The position numbers and the translations under genes are program-made. The notes under the pieces were generated by a model. It was not told the origin of the DNA and searched no databases. It was given only the letters and a program-made list of their open reading frames with translations. DNA of 64,000 nt, from assembly GCF_024723735.1 (NCBI RefSeq), contig NZ_JANQDU010000001.1, forward strand, positions 186,001-250,000, given 5' to 3'. Origin of the DNA: Frigidibacter sp. ROC022. GTDB lineage: Bacteria > Pseudomonadota > Alphaproteobacteria > Rhodobacterales > Rhodobacteraceae. Shown here in pieces: positions 26,169 through 34,776 of this stretch (within the stretch, counting starts at the first letter, position 1; every line of letters starts with the position of its first letter).

Positions 26169-27767
26169 ATGCATTACAGTCGCAACCTGCTGGCGGCCAC
26201 CGCGATGGCGCTGTCGCTGTTCGCCAGCCCCCAGGTCCAGGCGGAAACCCCCGCCGACACTCTGGTGATGGCCTGGAACATCGACGACATCATCTCGCTC
26301 GACCCGGCCGAAATCTTCGAATTCTCGGCCGCCGAAATCGCCGGCAACAGCTATGAACGGCTGGTGACCTATTCCAACGACGACGTGTCCAACGTCTACG
26401 GCGGTGCCGCCGAAAGCTGGACCGTCTCGGACGACGGGTTGACGCTGACCTTCAAGATGAAGGAAGGCAAGACCTTCGCCAGCGGCAACCCGATGACCGC
26501 CGAGGACGCCGTCTACAGCCTGGTCCGCGCGATCAAGCTCGACAAGTCGCCGGCCTTCATCCTCGGCCAGTTCGGCCTGACCCCGGACAATGTCGAAGAG
26601 AAGATCAAGCTGATCGACCCGATGACCTTCTCGATGACGATGGACAAGGCCTATGCGCCGTCCTTCGTGCTCTACTGCCTGACCGCCACGGTCAGTTCGG
26701 TCGTCGATTCGAAACTGGTCAAGGAGCACGAGGTCGATGGCGACTGGGGCTATGACTGGCTCAAGACCAACTATGCCGGCTCCGGCCCCTTCGTGATCCG
26801 CGAGTGGCGGCCCTCGGAAGCGGTGATTCTCGAACGCAACGACAACTGGACCGGCGGCGACACCCCGGCGATGAGCCGGGTCATCTATCGCCATATCGCC
26901 GAAAGCGCGGCGCAGCGCCTGGCCCTGGAAGCCGGCGATGTCGACGTGGCGCGGAACCTGACCCCGGAAGAGCTGGAAGCGCTGAAGTCGAACCCCGACA
27001 TCAAGCTGCAGCAGGGCGCCAAGGGGGCGATCTGGTATCTGGGCATGAACCAGAAGAACGAATACCTCTCCAGGCCCCAAGTCCGCGAGGCGATGAAATA
27101 CCTCGTCGACTACCACACGATCGCCGACACGATCATGAAGGGCAAGGTCACCGTCCATCAGAACTTCCTGCCGGAAGGCTTCCTCGGCGCGATCCCGGAC
27201 GAGCCCTACAGCTTCGACCCGGCCAAGGCCAAGGAACTGCTGGCCGAGGCGGGCCTGCCCGACGGCTTCTCGGTGACCATGGACGTGCGCTCCTCGGGCG
27301 ATACCCCGGCGATTGCCGAGGCGATCCAGGCCAACATGGCGCAGGCCGGCGTGAACATTGAACTGATCCCCGGCGACGGCGGCCAGGTGCTGACCAAGTA
27401 TCGCGGCCGGGCGCATGACATCTACATCGGCCAGTGGGGCCCCGACTATCAGGACCCGAACACCAACGCCGATACCTTCGCCGCCAATGACGACAACTCG
27501 GACGACGCGGCGGCCAAGCCGCTGGCCTGGCGCAACGCCTGGCAGGACGAGGGCATGACCAAGATCACCCGCGACGCGGTGCTCGAAGGCGATGCGGCGG
27601 TGCGGGCCAAGATGTACGAGGATCTGCAACGCGAATGGGTCAAGACCTCGCCCTTCGTGGTGATGTTCCAGCAGATCGAGGTGCAGGCGCTCCGGAAGAA
27701 CGTCGAGGGGCTGCAGATCGGCCCGTCCTTCGACACCAACTTCTTCTACACCGTCACCAAGGACTGA
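26169..27767 (+). CDS. Periplasmic dipeptide/oligopeptide binding protein (SBP_bac_5 family)
   Basis: This 532-residue binding protein heads a complete importer operon. It has a Sec signal (residues 1-24, LSLFASPQVQAE), the family start LVMAWNIDDIISLDPAEIFEFSAAEIAGNSYERLV, TMTFKMKEGKTFASGNPMTAEDAVYS-type core, and the domain II segment SRPQVREAMKYLVDYHTI. GGAG lies about ten bases before the ATG. The M19 dipeptidase at the end of the operon suggests small peptides as ligand, but binding proteins of this family also take other solutes. Confidence 0.88.
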   Translation: MHYSRNLLAATAMALSLFASPQVQAETPADTLVMAWNIDDIISLDPAEIFEFSAAEIAGNSYERLVTYSNDDVSNVYGGAAESWTVSDDGLTLTFKMKEGKTFASGNPMTAEDAVYSLVRAIKLDKSPAFILGQFGLTPDNVEEKIKLIDPMTFSMTMDKAYAPSFVLYCLTATVSSVVDSKLVKEHEVDGDWGYDWLKTNYAGSGPFVIREWRPSEAVILERNDNWTGGDTPAMSRVIYRHIAESAAQRLALEAGDVDVARNLTPEELEALKSNPDIKLQQGAKGAIWYLGMNQKNEYLSRPQVREAMKYLVDYHTIADTIMKGKVTVHQNFLPEGFLGAIPDEPYSFDPAKAKELLAEAGLPDGFSVTMDVRSSGDTPAIAEAIQANMAQAGVNIELIPGDGGQVLTKYRGRAHDIYIGQWGPDYQDPNTNADTFAANDDNSDDAAAKPLAWRNAWQDEGMTKITRDAVLEGDAAVRAKMYEDLQREWVKTSPFVVMFQQIEVQALRKNVEGLQIGPSFDTNFFYTVTKD

Positions 27768-27773
27768 GGCCCG

Positions 27774-28835
27774 ATGGCCGATGCTGATCTGGGGGAAGGG
27801 CGCCGGCGCGCCCTTCCCGAATGGGTTCCCGCGCTGGCGCGGATTCTGGGGACCGTCGCGGTCACCATGCTCGGGCTGATGCTGATCACCTTCTTCATCG
27901 GCCGCGTGGTGCCGGTGGACCCGGTGATCCTGGTCATCGGCGACCGGGCGCCGAAATCGGTCTATGACCGCACCTTCATCGAACTCGGGCTCGACAAGCC
28001 GATCTGGCAGCAGTTCCTGATCTATCTCGGCCAGGTCTTCCAGGGCGATCTCGGCGACAGCTTCCTGACCAAGCGGCCGATCATCTCGGATATCGCCCGG
28101 GTGTTCCCGGCGACGCTGGAACTGGCCACGGTCGGCATCCTGATCGGCACCCTGTTCGGCGTGCCGCTGGGCGTCTTCGCGGCGGTCCGCCAGGGCAAGC
28201 TGGCCGACCAGGTGGTCCGCGTGGTCGGGCTGATCGGCTATTCGGCGCCGATCTTCTGGCTCGGCCTGCTGGGGCTTCTGCTGTTCTATGCCAGGCTGCA
28301 CTGGATCGGCGGGCCGGGGCGGGTCGATATCTCCTTCGAATATTCCTTCACCAACCGCACCGGGCTGATGCTGCTCGACACCGCGATGCAGGGCGAATGG
28401 GCGGCCTTCCGCAATGTCGTCGGCCATATCGCGCTGCCCGGCGCGCTGCTCGGCTACCTCTCGATGGCCTATATCAGCCGGATGAGCCGGTCCTTCATGC
28501 TCAACGAACTGGGCCAGGAATACATCACCACCGCCCGGGTCAAGGGCGTGCCGGAACGGCGGATCATCTGGGTCCATGCGCTGCGCAATGCCGCGGTGCC
28601 GCTGGTGACGGTGATCGCGCTCTCCTATGCCGGGCTGCTGGAAGGCGCGGTGCTGACCGAGACGGTCTTCTCATGGCCGGGGCTGGGGCAGTATCTCACC
28701 AACAGCCTGCAGAAGGCCGACATGAACGCGGTGCTGGGCTGCACCCTGGTGATCGGCACGATCTACATCGGGCTGAACCTGCTGTCGGACCTGCTCTACA
28801 CCCTGCTCGATCCGCGCGTGAGGCGCCGCACATGA
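27774..28835 (+). CDS. ABC transporter permease, DppB/OppB type
   Basis: This 353-residue inner-membrane permease begins six bases after the binding-protein stop. It has a polar N-terminal tail of about 20 residues, a first helix ILGTVAVTMLGLMLITFFIG, the periplasmic start of the DppB family VYDRTFIELGLDKPIWQQFLIYLGQVFQGDLGDSF, and the EAA-loop region EYITTARVKGVPERRIIWVHALRNAAVPL. Unlike the first importer there is no hairpin between binding protein and permease. Confidence 0.9.
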   Translation: MADADLGEGRRRALPEWVPALARILGTVAVTMLGLMLITFFIGRVVPVDPVILVIGDRAPKSVYDRTFIELGLDKPIWQQFLIYLGQVFQGDLGDSFLTKRPIISDIARVFPATLELATVGILIGTLFGVPLGVFAAVRQGKLADQVVRVVGLIGYSAPIFWLGLLGLLLFYARLHWIGGPGRVDISFEYSFTNRTGLMLLDTAMQGEWAAFRNVVGHIALPGALLGYLSMAYISRMSRSFMLNELGQEYITTARVKGVPERRIIWVHALRNAAVPLVTVIALSYAGLLEGAVLTETVFSWPGLGQYLTNSLQKADMNAVLGCTLVIGTIYIGLNLLSDLLYTLLDPRVRRRT

Positions 28836-28909
28836 GCCGCCTTTCCGACGACCCGGCCGCCCGCCTGGGCGTGCAGACCGAAACCCCGCGCAGCAGGAGG
28901 GTGCGATGA
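28832..28909 (+). CDS. Possible 25-codon linking peptide between the two permease genes
   Basis: An ATG at 28832 overlaps the stop of the upstream permease (ATGA), and its own TGA (28907-28909) overlaps the ATG of the next permease (again ATGA). The 25 encoded residues (MSRLSDDPAARLGVQTETPR... ) are polar and arginine-ended, with no membrane segment. The double overlap suggests the frame carries terminating ribosomes across the 70-base gap to restart at the next gene, which also has its own AGGAGG (28895-28900). Whether the peptide itself does anything is unknown; the overlap could be chance. Confidence 0.35.
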   Translation: MSRLSDDPAARLGVQTETPRSRRVR

Positions 28910-29835
28910 CAGCGCTTCCCACCCCGACAGGCGGCAGCCGGCGCGAATGGCTGCTGACCGACCGGCCGCAGTCGCGGCGCCAGGCCCGGCTCGGCCAGGC
29001 CTACCGCACATGGCTGGCCTTCCGCGGCAACTGGCTGGCGATGCTGGGCCTCGGCATCGTGCTGGCGCTGATCTTCCTGGCGATCTTCGCCGATGTCATC
29101 GCGCCCTATCATCCGACCATCGGCGGCGACCTCAGGACCGAGCGGCTGCTGCCGCCCTCCTGGGAGCACTGGATGGGCACCGACGGCCAGGCCCGCGACA
29201 TCCTCAGCCGGATCATCTACGGTGCCCGGCTGACCCTGCTGGTCGTCACCCTCGTCGCCCTCATCGCCACCCCGATCGGGCTGCTGGTCGGCACCGTGGC
29301 GGGCTATTTCGGCGGCTGGGTGGACACGATCCTGATGCGGATCACCGACATCTTCCTGGCCTTCCCGCGGCTGATCCTGGCGCTGGCCTTCGTCGCCGCG
29401 CTCGGCCCCGGGATCGAGAACGCGATCATCGCCATCGCGATCACCTCCTGGCCGCCCTATGCGCGGCTGGCGCGGGCCGAGACGCTGACGATCCGCGACC
29501 AGGACTATATCGCCGCGACCCGGCTCCAGGGCGCCGGCTCGGCCCGGATCATCTGGAAACATGTGGTGCCGCTCTGCATGTCCTCGGTCATCATCCGGGT
29601 GACGCTGGACATGGCCGGGATCATCCTCACCGCCGCCGGGCTCGGCTTTCTCGGCCTCGGCGCCCAGCCGCCGCAGCCGGAATGGGGCGCGATGATCGCC
29701 GACGGGCGCCGCTTCATCATCGACCAGTGGTGGGTGGCCACCATGCCGGGCCTGGCGATCTTCACCGTCTCGCTGGCCTTCAACCTGCTCGGCGACGGGC
29801 TGCGCGACGTGCTCGACCCGAAGGCGCGGAAATGA
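28906..29835 (+). CDS. ABC transporter permease, DppC/OppC type
   Basis: This 309-residue permease pairs with the preceding one. It starts at ATG 28906, five bases after AGGAGG. It has an amphipathic N-terminal region rich in arginine, a first helix GNWLAMLGLGIVLALIFLAIF, the LGTDxxGRD-like motif WMGTDGQARDILSRIIYGAR, and the EAA-loop DYIAATRLQGAGSARIIWKHVVPL. The ending LGDGLRDVLDPKARK is the usual family C-terminus. Confidence 0.9.
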   Translation: MTALPTPTGGSRREWLLTDRPQSRRQARLGQAYRTWLAFRGNWLAMLGLGIVLALIFLAIFADVIAPYHPTIGGDLRTERLLPPSWEHWMGTDGQARDILSRIIYGARLTLLVVTLVALIATPIGLLVGTVAGYFGGWVDTILMRITDIFLAFPRLILALAFVAALGPGIENAIIAIAITSWPPYARLARAETLTIRDQDYIAATRLQGAGSARIIWKHVVPLCMSSVIIRVTLDMAGIILTAAGLGFLGLGAQPPQPEWGAMIADGRRFIIDQWWVATMPGLAIFTVSLAFNLLGDGLRDVLDPKARK

Positions 29836-29849
29836 ACCCGGCAAGCCCC

Positions 29850-29920
29850 TCCTCGCGACCACATCTTTGGGTCGGAAATACTCCCGGGGGGTCCGGGGGG
29901 CCGGCAGCCCCCCGGACCCG
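29850..29920 (+). repeat. Dispersed GC-rich intergenic element, copy A
   Basis: The segment GTCGGAAATACTCCCGGGG (29871-29889) is followed by a perfect 13-base-pair hairpin: GGGTCCGGGGGGC (29889-29901) with GCCCCCCGGACCC (29907-29919), loop CGGCA. Related copies lie at 32764-32842 (opposite orientation) and 61906-61966. It sits inside the operon between the second permease and first ATPase genes, where it could attenuate transcription or protect upstream mRNA. Confidence 0.6.
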
Positions 29921-30017
29921 GTCCCGCATCCCGGGCGCCGGGCTTCCGGAACAGGAAATCGTTAACCATACTCGGTGTCCCCACGGAAAACTGATGAATA
30001 TCAACAATTTGACCCCC

Positions 30018-30033
30018 CGTCCCCATGGGGACG
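30018..30033. promoter_or_regulatory. Perfect 16-base palindrome over the ribosome-binding site of the first ATPase gene
   Basis: CGTCCCCATGGGGACG is an exact palindrome ending four bases before ATG 30038. Its GGGGA half is the only Shine-Dalgarno-like sequence available. As DNA it could be an operator; as RNA it would hide the site through pairing, perhaps between two transcripts since there is no loop. It also contains an out-of-frame ATG at 30025. Confidence 0.45.
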
Positions 30034-30037
30034 CCCG

Positions 30038-30859
30038 ATGAGCCTGCTCTCGGTCGAGAATCTGCGGGTCACTTTCCCGACCCGGCAGGGCCCCTCGGAA
30101 GTGGTCCGCGGCGTCACCTTCGAGCTGGGCCGCGAGCGGCTCGGCATCGTCGGCGAGAGCGGTTCGGGCAAGTCGCAGACCGGCCGCGCCATCCTCGGCC
30201 TGACTCCGCCGCCCGGCAAGGCCACCGCCGACCGGCTCGAATTCGACGGCATCGACCTGCGCAACGCCTCGGCCCGGACCTGGCGCAGCCTGCGCGGCAG
30301 CCGGATGTCGATGGTGATGCAGGACCCGAAATACTCGCTGAACCCGGTGATGACGATCGGCCGGCAGCTGATCGAGGCGCTGCGCTACTCGGGCGGCGGC
30401 GCCGCGAAGGCCGAGGCGATGGCGATGCTCGAAGCGGTGCAGATCCGCGATCCCGAACGGGTCTTCCGCGCCTATCCGCACGAACTGTCCGGCGGCATGG
30501 GCCAGCGCGCGATGATCGCGATGATGCTGGTCACCAAGCCGGATCTGCTGATCGCCGACGAACCGACCTCGGCGCTGGACGTGACGGTGCAGGTCGAGGT
30601 GCTGCGGATTCTCGACGGGCTGGTGCGCGACCGCGGCATGGGGCTGATCTTCATCAGCCATGACCTGCGCCTGGTCTCCAGCTTCTGCGACCGGGTGCTG
30701 GTGATGTATGCCGGCCGGGTGGTCGAGGAACTGGATGCCCGCGACCTGTCGAAGGCGCAGCATCCCTATACCCGCGGGCTGATGAACTGCCTGCCGAAGA
30801 TCGACGACGACCAGCGGCCGCTGCCGGTGCTGGAAAGGGATGCGGCATGGCTGGAGTGA
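30038..30859 (+). CDS. ABC transporter ATPase, DppD/OppD type
   Basis: This 273-residue ATPase is one of the pair powering the importer. It has Walker A GESGSGKS (39-46), Q-loop in MVMQDPKYSLNPVMT, signature LSGGMGQRAMIAMML, Walker B LIADEPTSALDVTV and switch histidine in FISHDLRLV. It ends with the short oligopeptide extension LMNCLPKIDD. I chose ATG 30038 (MSLLSVENLRV) since the domain begins immediately; an ATG 21 codons upstream in frame would add an unlikely polar leader. It overlaps the next gene by 13 bases. Confidence 0.9.
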   Translation: MSLLSVENLRVTFPTRQGPSEVVRGVTFELGRERLGIVGESGSGKSQTGRAILGLTPPPGKATADRLEFDGIDLRNASARTWRSLRGSRMSMVMQDPKYSLNPVMTIGRQLIEALRYSGGGAAKAEAMAMLEAVQIRDPERVFRAYPHELSGGMGQRAMIAMMLVTKPDLLIADEPTSALDVTVQVEVLRILDGLVRDRGMGLIFISHDLRLVSSFCDRVLVMYAGRVVEELDARDLSKAQHPYTRGLMNCLPKIDDDQRPLPVLERDAAWLE

Positions 30860-31623
30860 ACGACAAGGTGGCCAAGCTCGAGGCGCGCGATCTCGACGTG
30901 ACCTTCCGCAGCGGACGCGACGTGGTGCGGGCGGTGCGCGGCACCAGCTTCGCGGTGGCCGAGGGCGAAAGCTTCGGCATCGTCGGCGAAAGCGGCTCGG
31001 GCAAGTCGACGGTGCTGCGCGCGATCTGCGGCCTCGCCCCGGTATCGGGCGGAACCATCAAGCTGGACGGCCGCGACCTGCCGAATCCCCGCGACGCGGC
31101 CTTCTACCGGCAGGTGCAGATGGTGTTCCAGGACCCCTATGCCTCGCTGCATCCGCGGCACACGATCGACGGGGTTCTGTCGGAGCCGCTGGCGATCCAC
31201 GGGTTCGACAACCGCGAGGAGCGGATCGAGAAGGCGCTGACCGATGTCGGGCTCGGGTCGGATTTCCGGTTCCGCTTTCCGCACCAGCTGTCCGGCGGTC
31301 AGCGTCAGCGGGTCGCGATTGCCCGGGCGCTGATCCTGGAACCTTCGGTGCTGCTGCTGGACGAACCGACCTCGGCGCTCGATGCCTCGATCCAGGCCGA
31401 GGTGCTGAACCTGCTCGACGGGTTGCGCAGCGCGCGTGGTCTGACCTATGTCATGGTCAGCCACGACCTCGCCGTGGTGGCGCATATGTGCGACCGGCTG
31501 GTGGTGATGCAGCACGGGCGCCAGGTCGAGGAACTGACCCGCGCCGCCCTGCAGGCACATCGCGCCGAAACCGACTATACCCGCCAGCTGCTGGCGGCCT
31601 CCGAGGGCTACACGCCCGCCTGA
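30847..31623 (+). CDS. ABC transporter ATPase, DppF/OppF type
   Basis: This 258-residue second ATPase has Walker [10 protein letters not shown] (47-55), Q-loop MVFQDPYASLHPRHTI, signature [15 protein letters not shown], Walker B LLLDEPTSALDASI and switch histidine MVSHDLAVV. The order binding protein, two permeases, two ATPases is complete and colinear. Here the two ATPases are separate proteins, unlike the fused form in the first importer of the window, so the two systems are not recent duplicates. Confidence 0.9.
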   Translation: MAGVNDKVAKLEARDLDVTFRSGRDVVRAVRGTSFAVAEGESFGIVGESGSGKSTVLRAICGLAPVSGGTIKLDGRDLPNPRDAAFYRQVQMVFQDPYASLHPRHTIDGVLSEPLAIHGFDNREERIEKALTDVGLGSDFRFRFPHQLSGGQRQRVAIARALILEPSVLLLDEPTSALDASIQAEVLNLLDGLRSARGLTYVMVSHDLAVVAHMCDRLVVMQHGRQVEELTRAALQAHRAETDYTRQLLAASEGYTPA

Positions 31624-31663
31624 TCCGGCATTTCCGCCAAACCCATCGACCCCGAGAGACCCC

Positions 31664-32713
31664 ATGATCCAAGTATTCGACGGCCATAACGACTTTCTGC
31701 TGCGGCTTCTGCAGGACCCTGCGCATCGCGAGGAGATCTGGCTGAAGGGCAACGGGGAAGGGCATCTGGACCTGCCGAGGATCAAGGCCGGTGGTTTCGC
31801 GGGCGGCTTCTTCGCGATCTACATCTCCTCGCCCACGGCGCATGACGCGCCCGAGTTCGAGGCGATGATGGACAATCCGCCCTATGACGTTCCGCTGCCC
31901 GAGCTGATCGGGGTCGAGCAGGCGGCGCCGGTGGCGCTGGCGATGGCCGGGCATCTGCGCTGGCTGGAGCGGACCGGGACGCTCAAGATCTGCACCTCGG
32001 TCGCCGAAATCCGGGACTGCATGGCCAGGGGCATCGTCGCCGCGATCATGCATATGGAGGGCGCCGAGGCGATCGGCGAGGACCTCGACGCGCTGCATGT
32101 CTGGCACGCGGCGGGGCTGCGCTCGCTGGGGCCGGTCTGGTCGCGGCCGACGATCTTCGGCCACGGGGTGCCGTTCCGCTATCCCTCGACCGGCGACACC
32201 GGGCCGGGGCTGACCGCGGCGGGCAAGGCGCTGGTCAGGGAATGCAACAAGCTCGGCATCATGCTGGACCTCAGCCATCTGAACGAGAAGGGCTTTGACG
32301 ACATCGCCGAACTGTCCGACGCGCCGCTGGTGGCGACCCATTCCAACGCCCATGCGGTGACGCCTTCGGCCCGCAACCTGACCGATCGGCAGCTGGACGT
32401 GATCGCCGCCTCGAACGGGCTGGTGGGGCTGAACTATGCCACCGGCTTCCTCAGCGAGGACGGCAGGCAGAAGCCCTTTGCCGGCTGGGAGCCCTATCTG
32501 CGCCATCTCGATCACCTGCTGGAGCGGCTGGGCGAGGACCGGGTCGGGCTGGGATCGGATTTCGACGGCGCCACGTTGTCGAGCGACATGAAGGACGTGA
32601 CCGGTCTGCCGAAGCTGCTGGCGGCGCTGTCCGAGCATGGCTATTCCGACGCGCTGATCGAGAAGATCGCCCACAAGAACTGGCTGGCGCTGCTGGAACG
32701 GACCTGGAAGTAG
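31664..32713 (+). CDS. Membrane-dipeptidase-type metallopeptidase (family M19)
   Basis: This 349-residue zinc-dependent dipeptidase of the renal dipeptidase family hydrolyses dipeptides, including in some members D-configured or beta-lactam substrates. Metal ligands expected for the family are visible: the HxD pair in DGHNDFLLRLL (residues 5-15), glutamate in IMHMEGAEAIG, and histidines in LDLSHLNEKGF and VATHSNAHAV; the substrate-side aspartate is in GLGSDFDGA. No signal peptide, so probably cytoplasmic. It lies 40 bases after the last ATPase gene, consistent with cleavage of the imported peptides. Confidence 0.88.
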   Translation: MIQVFDGHNDFLLRLLQDPAHREEIWLKGNGEGHLDLPRIKAGGFAGGFFAIYISSPTAHDAPEFEAMMDNPPYDVPLPELIGVEQAAPVALAMAGHLRWLERTGTLKICTSVAEIRDCMARGIVAAIMHMEGAEAIGEDLDALHVWHAAGLRSLGPVWSRPTIFGHGVPFRYPSTGDTGPGLTAAGKALVRECNKLGIMLDLSHLNEKGFDDIAELSDAPLVATHSNAHAVTPSARNLTDRQLDVIAASNGLVGLNYATGFLSEDGRQKPFAGWEPYLRHLDHLLERLGEDRVGLGSDFDGATLSSDMKDVTGLPKLLAALSEHGYSDALIEKIAHKNWLALLERTWK

Positions 32714-32763
32714 GCGACCGGCGGCCGGGCTCGGGGCCCCGCCGGAGCCCTCGCCCGCCCGCG

Positions 32764-32842
32764 TCGGCCCCGAGGGCCTCCGGGGGGCGCTGCCCCCCGC
32801 GCGCGCGGGCGCGCTCCCCCCCGGGATATTTCCCAGGTGAAG
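32764..32842 (-). repeat. Dispersed GC-rich intergenic element, copy B, also a likely bidirectional terminator
   Basis: Read on the minus strand it begins CTTCACCTGGGAAATATCCC and continues into G/C runs. The hairpin CGGGGGGC (32781-32788) / GCCCCCCG (32792-32799) has a GCT loop and exact 8-base arms. It fills the 146-base gap between the convergent dipeptidase and ThuA genes and probably stops transcription from either side. Confidence 0.6.
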
Positions 32843-32859
32843 CAGCCGGAAGAGGGGCG

Positions 32860-33504
32860 TCAGCGGGCGGCCCAGAGCATCCCGCGGCGCAGGATCGTGG
32901 CCATCTCGGGCACCTCGAATTCGGTGGCCCGGTGGCCGAGGGCGGAATAGAAGACCCGCCCCTTGCCGTGCCGGCGTTTCCAGACCACCGGCATCACCAC
33001 CCCGTCGATCCAGTCGGCATGTTCGCCGTTGAACCGGGTCACGGCCAGCACCTCGTTGGAGGGGTCGGTGTGCAGGTAATATTGCTCGGAGTGATAGGGG
33101 AAGCTGGCCGGGAGACCGGCCATGATCGGATCGTCGCCGCGGATCACCTCGACGGTGTAGTCGATCACGTTGCCCGGATGCGCGACCCACTGGCCGCCGG
33201 TCATGAACTGGTATTCGGGGGCGTCGCGGAAACTGTCTCCCATGCCGCCGTGATAGCCGGCCAGGCCGGTGCCGGATTCGACCGCCGCGACCAGGGCCGC
33301 CAGCTCGGCCGTCTCGATCTTCGACATGGTGACGATCGGCACGATCAGGTCGAAGGCCGCCGGATCGGTCTCGGCCAGCACCTGGGTGCCTTCCTCGACC
33401 CGGACGACGAAACCCTCGTCGCGCAGCATGGCGGCGACGATACCGGCCCCCGGTTGCGGGTCATGGCCGTCCCATCCGCCCCAGAAGATCAGTGCCTGTT
33501 TCAT
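32860..33504 (-). CDS. ThuA-like protein (trehalose-utilisation / glutamine-amidotransferase-fold family)
   Basis: This 214-residue protein has the ThuA fold: start ALIFWGGWDGHDP, central VSGTGLAGYHGGMGDSF-like nucleophile-elbow region (about residues 90-108), YHSEQYYLHT, and WKRRHGKGRVFYSALGH near the C-terminus. The biochemical role of ThuA is not settled; in rhizobia it acts with ThuB in trehalose/sucrose catabolism through keto-sugars. It is encoded four bases after a Gfo/Idh/MocA oxidoreductase on the same strand, the usual ThuA-ThuB type pairing. Confidence 0.85.
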   Translation of the reverse strand: MKQALIFWGGWDGHDPQPGAGIVAAMLRDEGFVVRVEEGTQVLAETDPAAFDLIVPIVTMSKIETAELAALVAAVESGTGLAGYHGGMGDSFRDAPEYQFMTGGQWVAHPGNVIDYTVEVIRGDDPIMAGLPASFPYHSEQYYLHTDPSNEVLAVTRFNGEHADWIDGVVMPVVWKRRHGKGRVFYSALGHRATEFEVPEMATILRRGMLWAAR

Positions 33505-33508
33505 CCTG

Positions 33509-34603
33509 TCAGTCCTTGCTTGTGGCCGGGCCGGGGCCGAGCGGCGCCGGCCGGTCGATGTCGGTTGTGATCTCGATCATGCGGCCTTCCTCGCCGGCCC
33601 GCCCGATGGCCTCCATCACCTCCAGCACATGCAGGGCCAGCGCGCCCGAGGCCCTGTGCGGACGGTCCATGCGGATCGCCTCGGCCATCTCGGCAAGGCC
33701 GAGCGAGCGGAGGTTGCCTTCGGCGAAGGGCAGGGTGACCGGCTGCGGCGTCCAGTCGCTGCCGCTGCGCCACAGCTCGGGCCGGCCGCCGAAGCGGTTC
33801 GGGTCGGGGACGATCAGCGAGCCGGCGCTGCCCCAGAGCTCGATATGGCTCTGGCGGTGGGCCTGGACGTCGAAGCTCATGGTGATCTGGATCGTGGTGC
33901 CGGAGACGAAATGCAGCAGGCCCGCGATATGGGTGGGCACCCGGACCGGGATCACCTCGCCCTGGCGCGGGCCGGAGGCGATGGTGCGGCTGCTGCGCGG
34001 GGTGGTGCAGACGCCCGCGACGCTGGCGACGGGACCGAGCAGATTGACCAGGTCGGTCAGGTAATAGGGGCCCATGTCCAGCATCGGGCCGCCACCGATG
34101 TCGTAGTAGAAGTCCGGATCGGGGTGCCAGCGTTCGTGGCCCGGGCCGGCCATGACGGCAGTGCCGCCGATCACCTTGCCGATGGCGCCGGAATCGAGCA
34201 GGGCGCGGGCGGTCTGATGGCCGCCGCCGAGAAAGGTATCGGGCGCCGCGCCGACCCGCAGCCCGGCGGCCTCTGCGGCCTCCAGCAGCTTGCGGCCTTC
34301 GGCGAAACTGATGCCCAGGGGTTTCTCGGAATAGACATGCCTGCCCGCGGCAATCGCCCGCAACCCGACCTCGACATGGGCACGGGGGATGGTGAGGTTG
34401 AGGATCACCTCGACCTCGGGATCGGTGAAGATCGCGTCCAGCGGCAGGGCGCGAAGCCCGTGTTCGGCGGCGACCCGATCGGCGGTTTCGGGGTTCAGAT
34501 CGGCGACGGCGCGGATGTCGAGCAATGGAAAACCCGCCGCTGCCGCCAGATAGGTGCCGGAGATATTGCCGAGGCCGACGATGCCAATTCCCACCGGTTT
34601 CAT
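33509..34603 (-). CDS. Gfo/Idh/MocA-family NAD(P)-dependent sugar oxidoreductase
   Basis: This 364-residue enzyme is likely ThuB-like or an inositol/glucose dehydrogenase relative. The Rossmann motif GIVGLGNIS is at residues 8-16, the family signature EKPLG is present (YSEKPLGISF), and the C-terminal alpha/beta domain carries GGGPMLDMGPYYL, with the conserved aspartate/tyrosine pair of the catalytic region. It is first in a two-gene operon with ThuA and divergent from the GntR regulator, which is therefore its likely controller. Substrate unknown. Confidence 0.87.
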   Translation of the reverse strand: MKPVGIGIVGLGNISGTYLAAAAGFPLLDIRAVADLNPETADRVAAEHGLRALPLDAIFTDPEVEVILNLTIPRAHVEVGLRAIAAGRHVYSEKPLGISFAEGRKLLEAAEAAGLRVGAAPDTFLGGGHQTARALLDSGAIGKVIGGTAVMAGPGHERWHPDPDFYYDIGGGPMLDMGPYYLTDLVNLLGPVASVAGVCTTPRSSRTIASGPRQGEVIPVRVPTHIAGLLHFVSGTTIQITMSFDVQAHRQSHIELWGSAGSLIVPDPNRFGGRPELWRSGSDWTPQPVTLPFAEGNLRSLGLAEMAEAIRMDRPHRASGALALHVLEVMEAIGRAGEEGRMIEITTDIDRPAPLGPGPATSKD

Positions 34604-34756
34604 TCCGCGTCGCTCCCTGACTGATCGGGGGAGTTGTCCCCCTGCCGGGGCCGGGATTCAAGGGCCGGTGTCAGGGCGCTGATTTTTTGGGCAAATCGCC
34701 CTTTTGTGCCCCGCGGACAGGGGCAGGGGCTTGGCGATCCATGCCGTGATCGCCTA

Positions 34757-34776
34757 TCACGTGACGATGGTATACC
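34757..34776. promoter_or_regulatory. Two adjacent 8-base palindromes at the GntR start, probable operator
   Basis: TCACGTGA (34757-34764) and GGTATACC (34769-34776) are each perfect palindromes. GGTATACC resembles operators of FCD-type GntR regulators. The site lies between the divergent oxidoreductase and GntR genes and overlaps the most upstream plausible ATG (34767), so regulation of both genes, with a downstream true start, is possible. Confidence 0.5.

Noticed and set aside
26085-28577. 830-codon minus-strand open frame opposite the second binding protein and permease
   Set aside because: Same pattern of codon-shadow composition; the plus-strand genes are clear.
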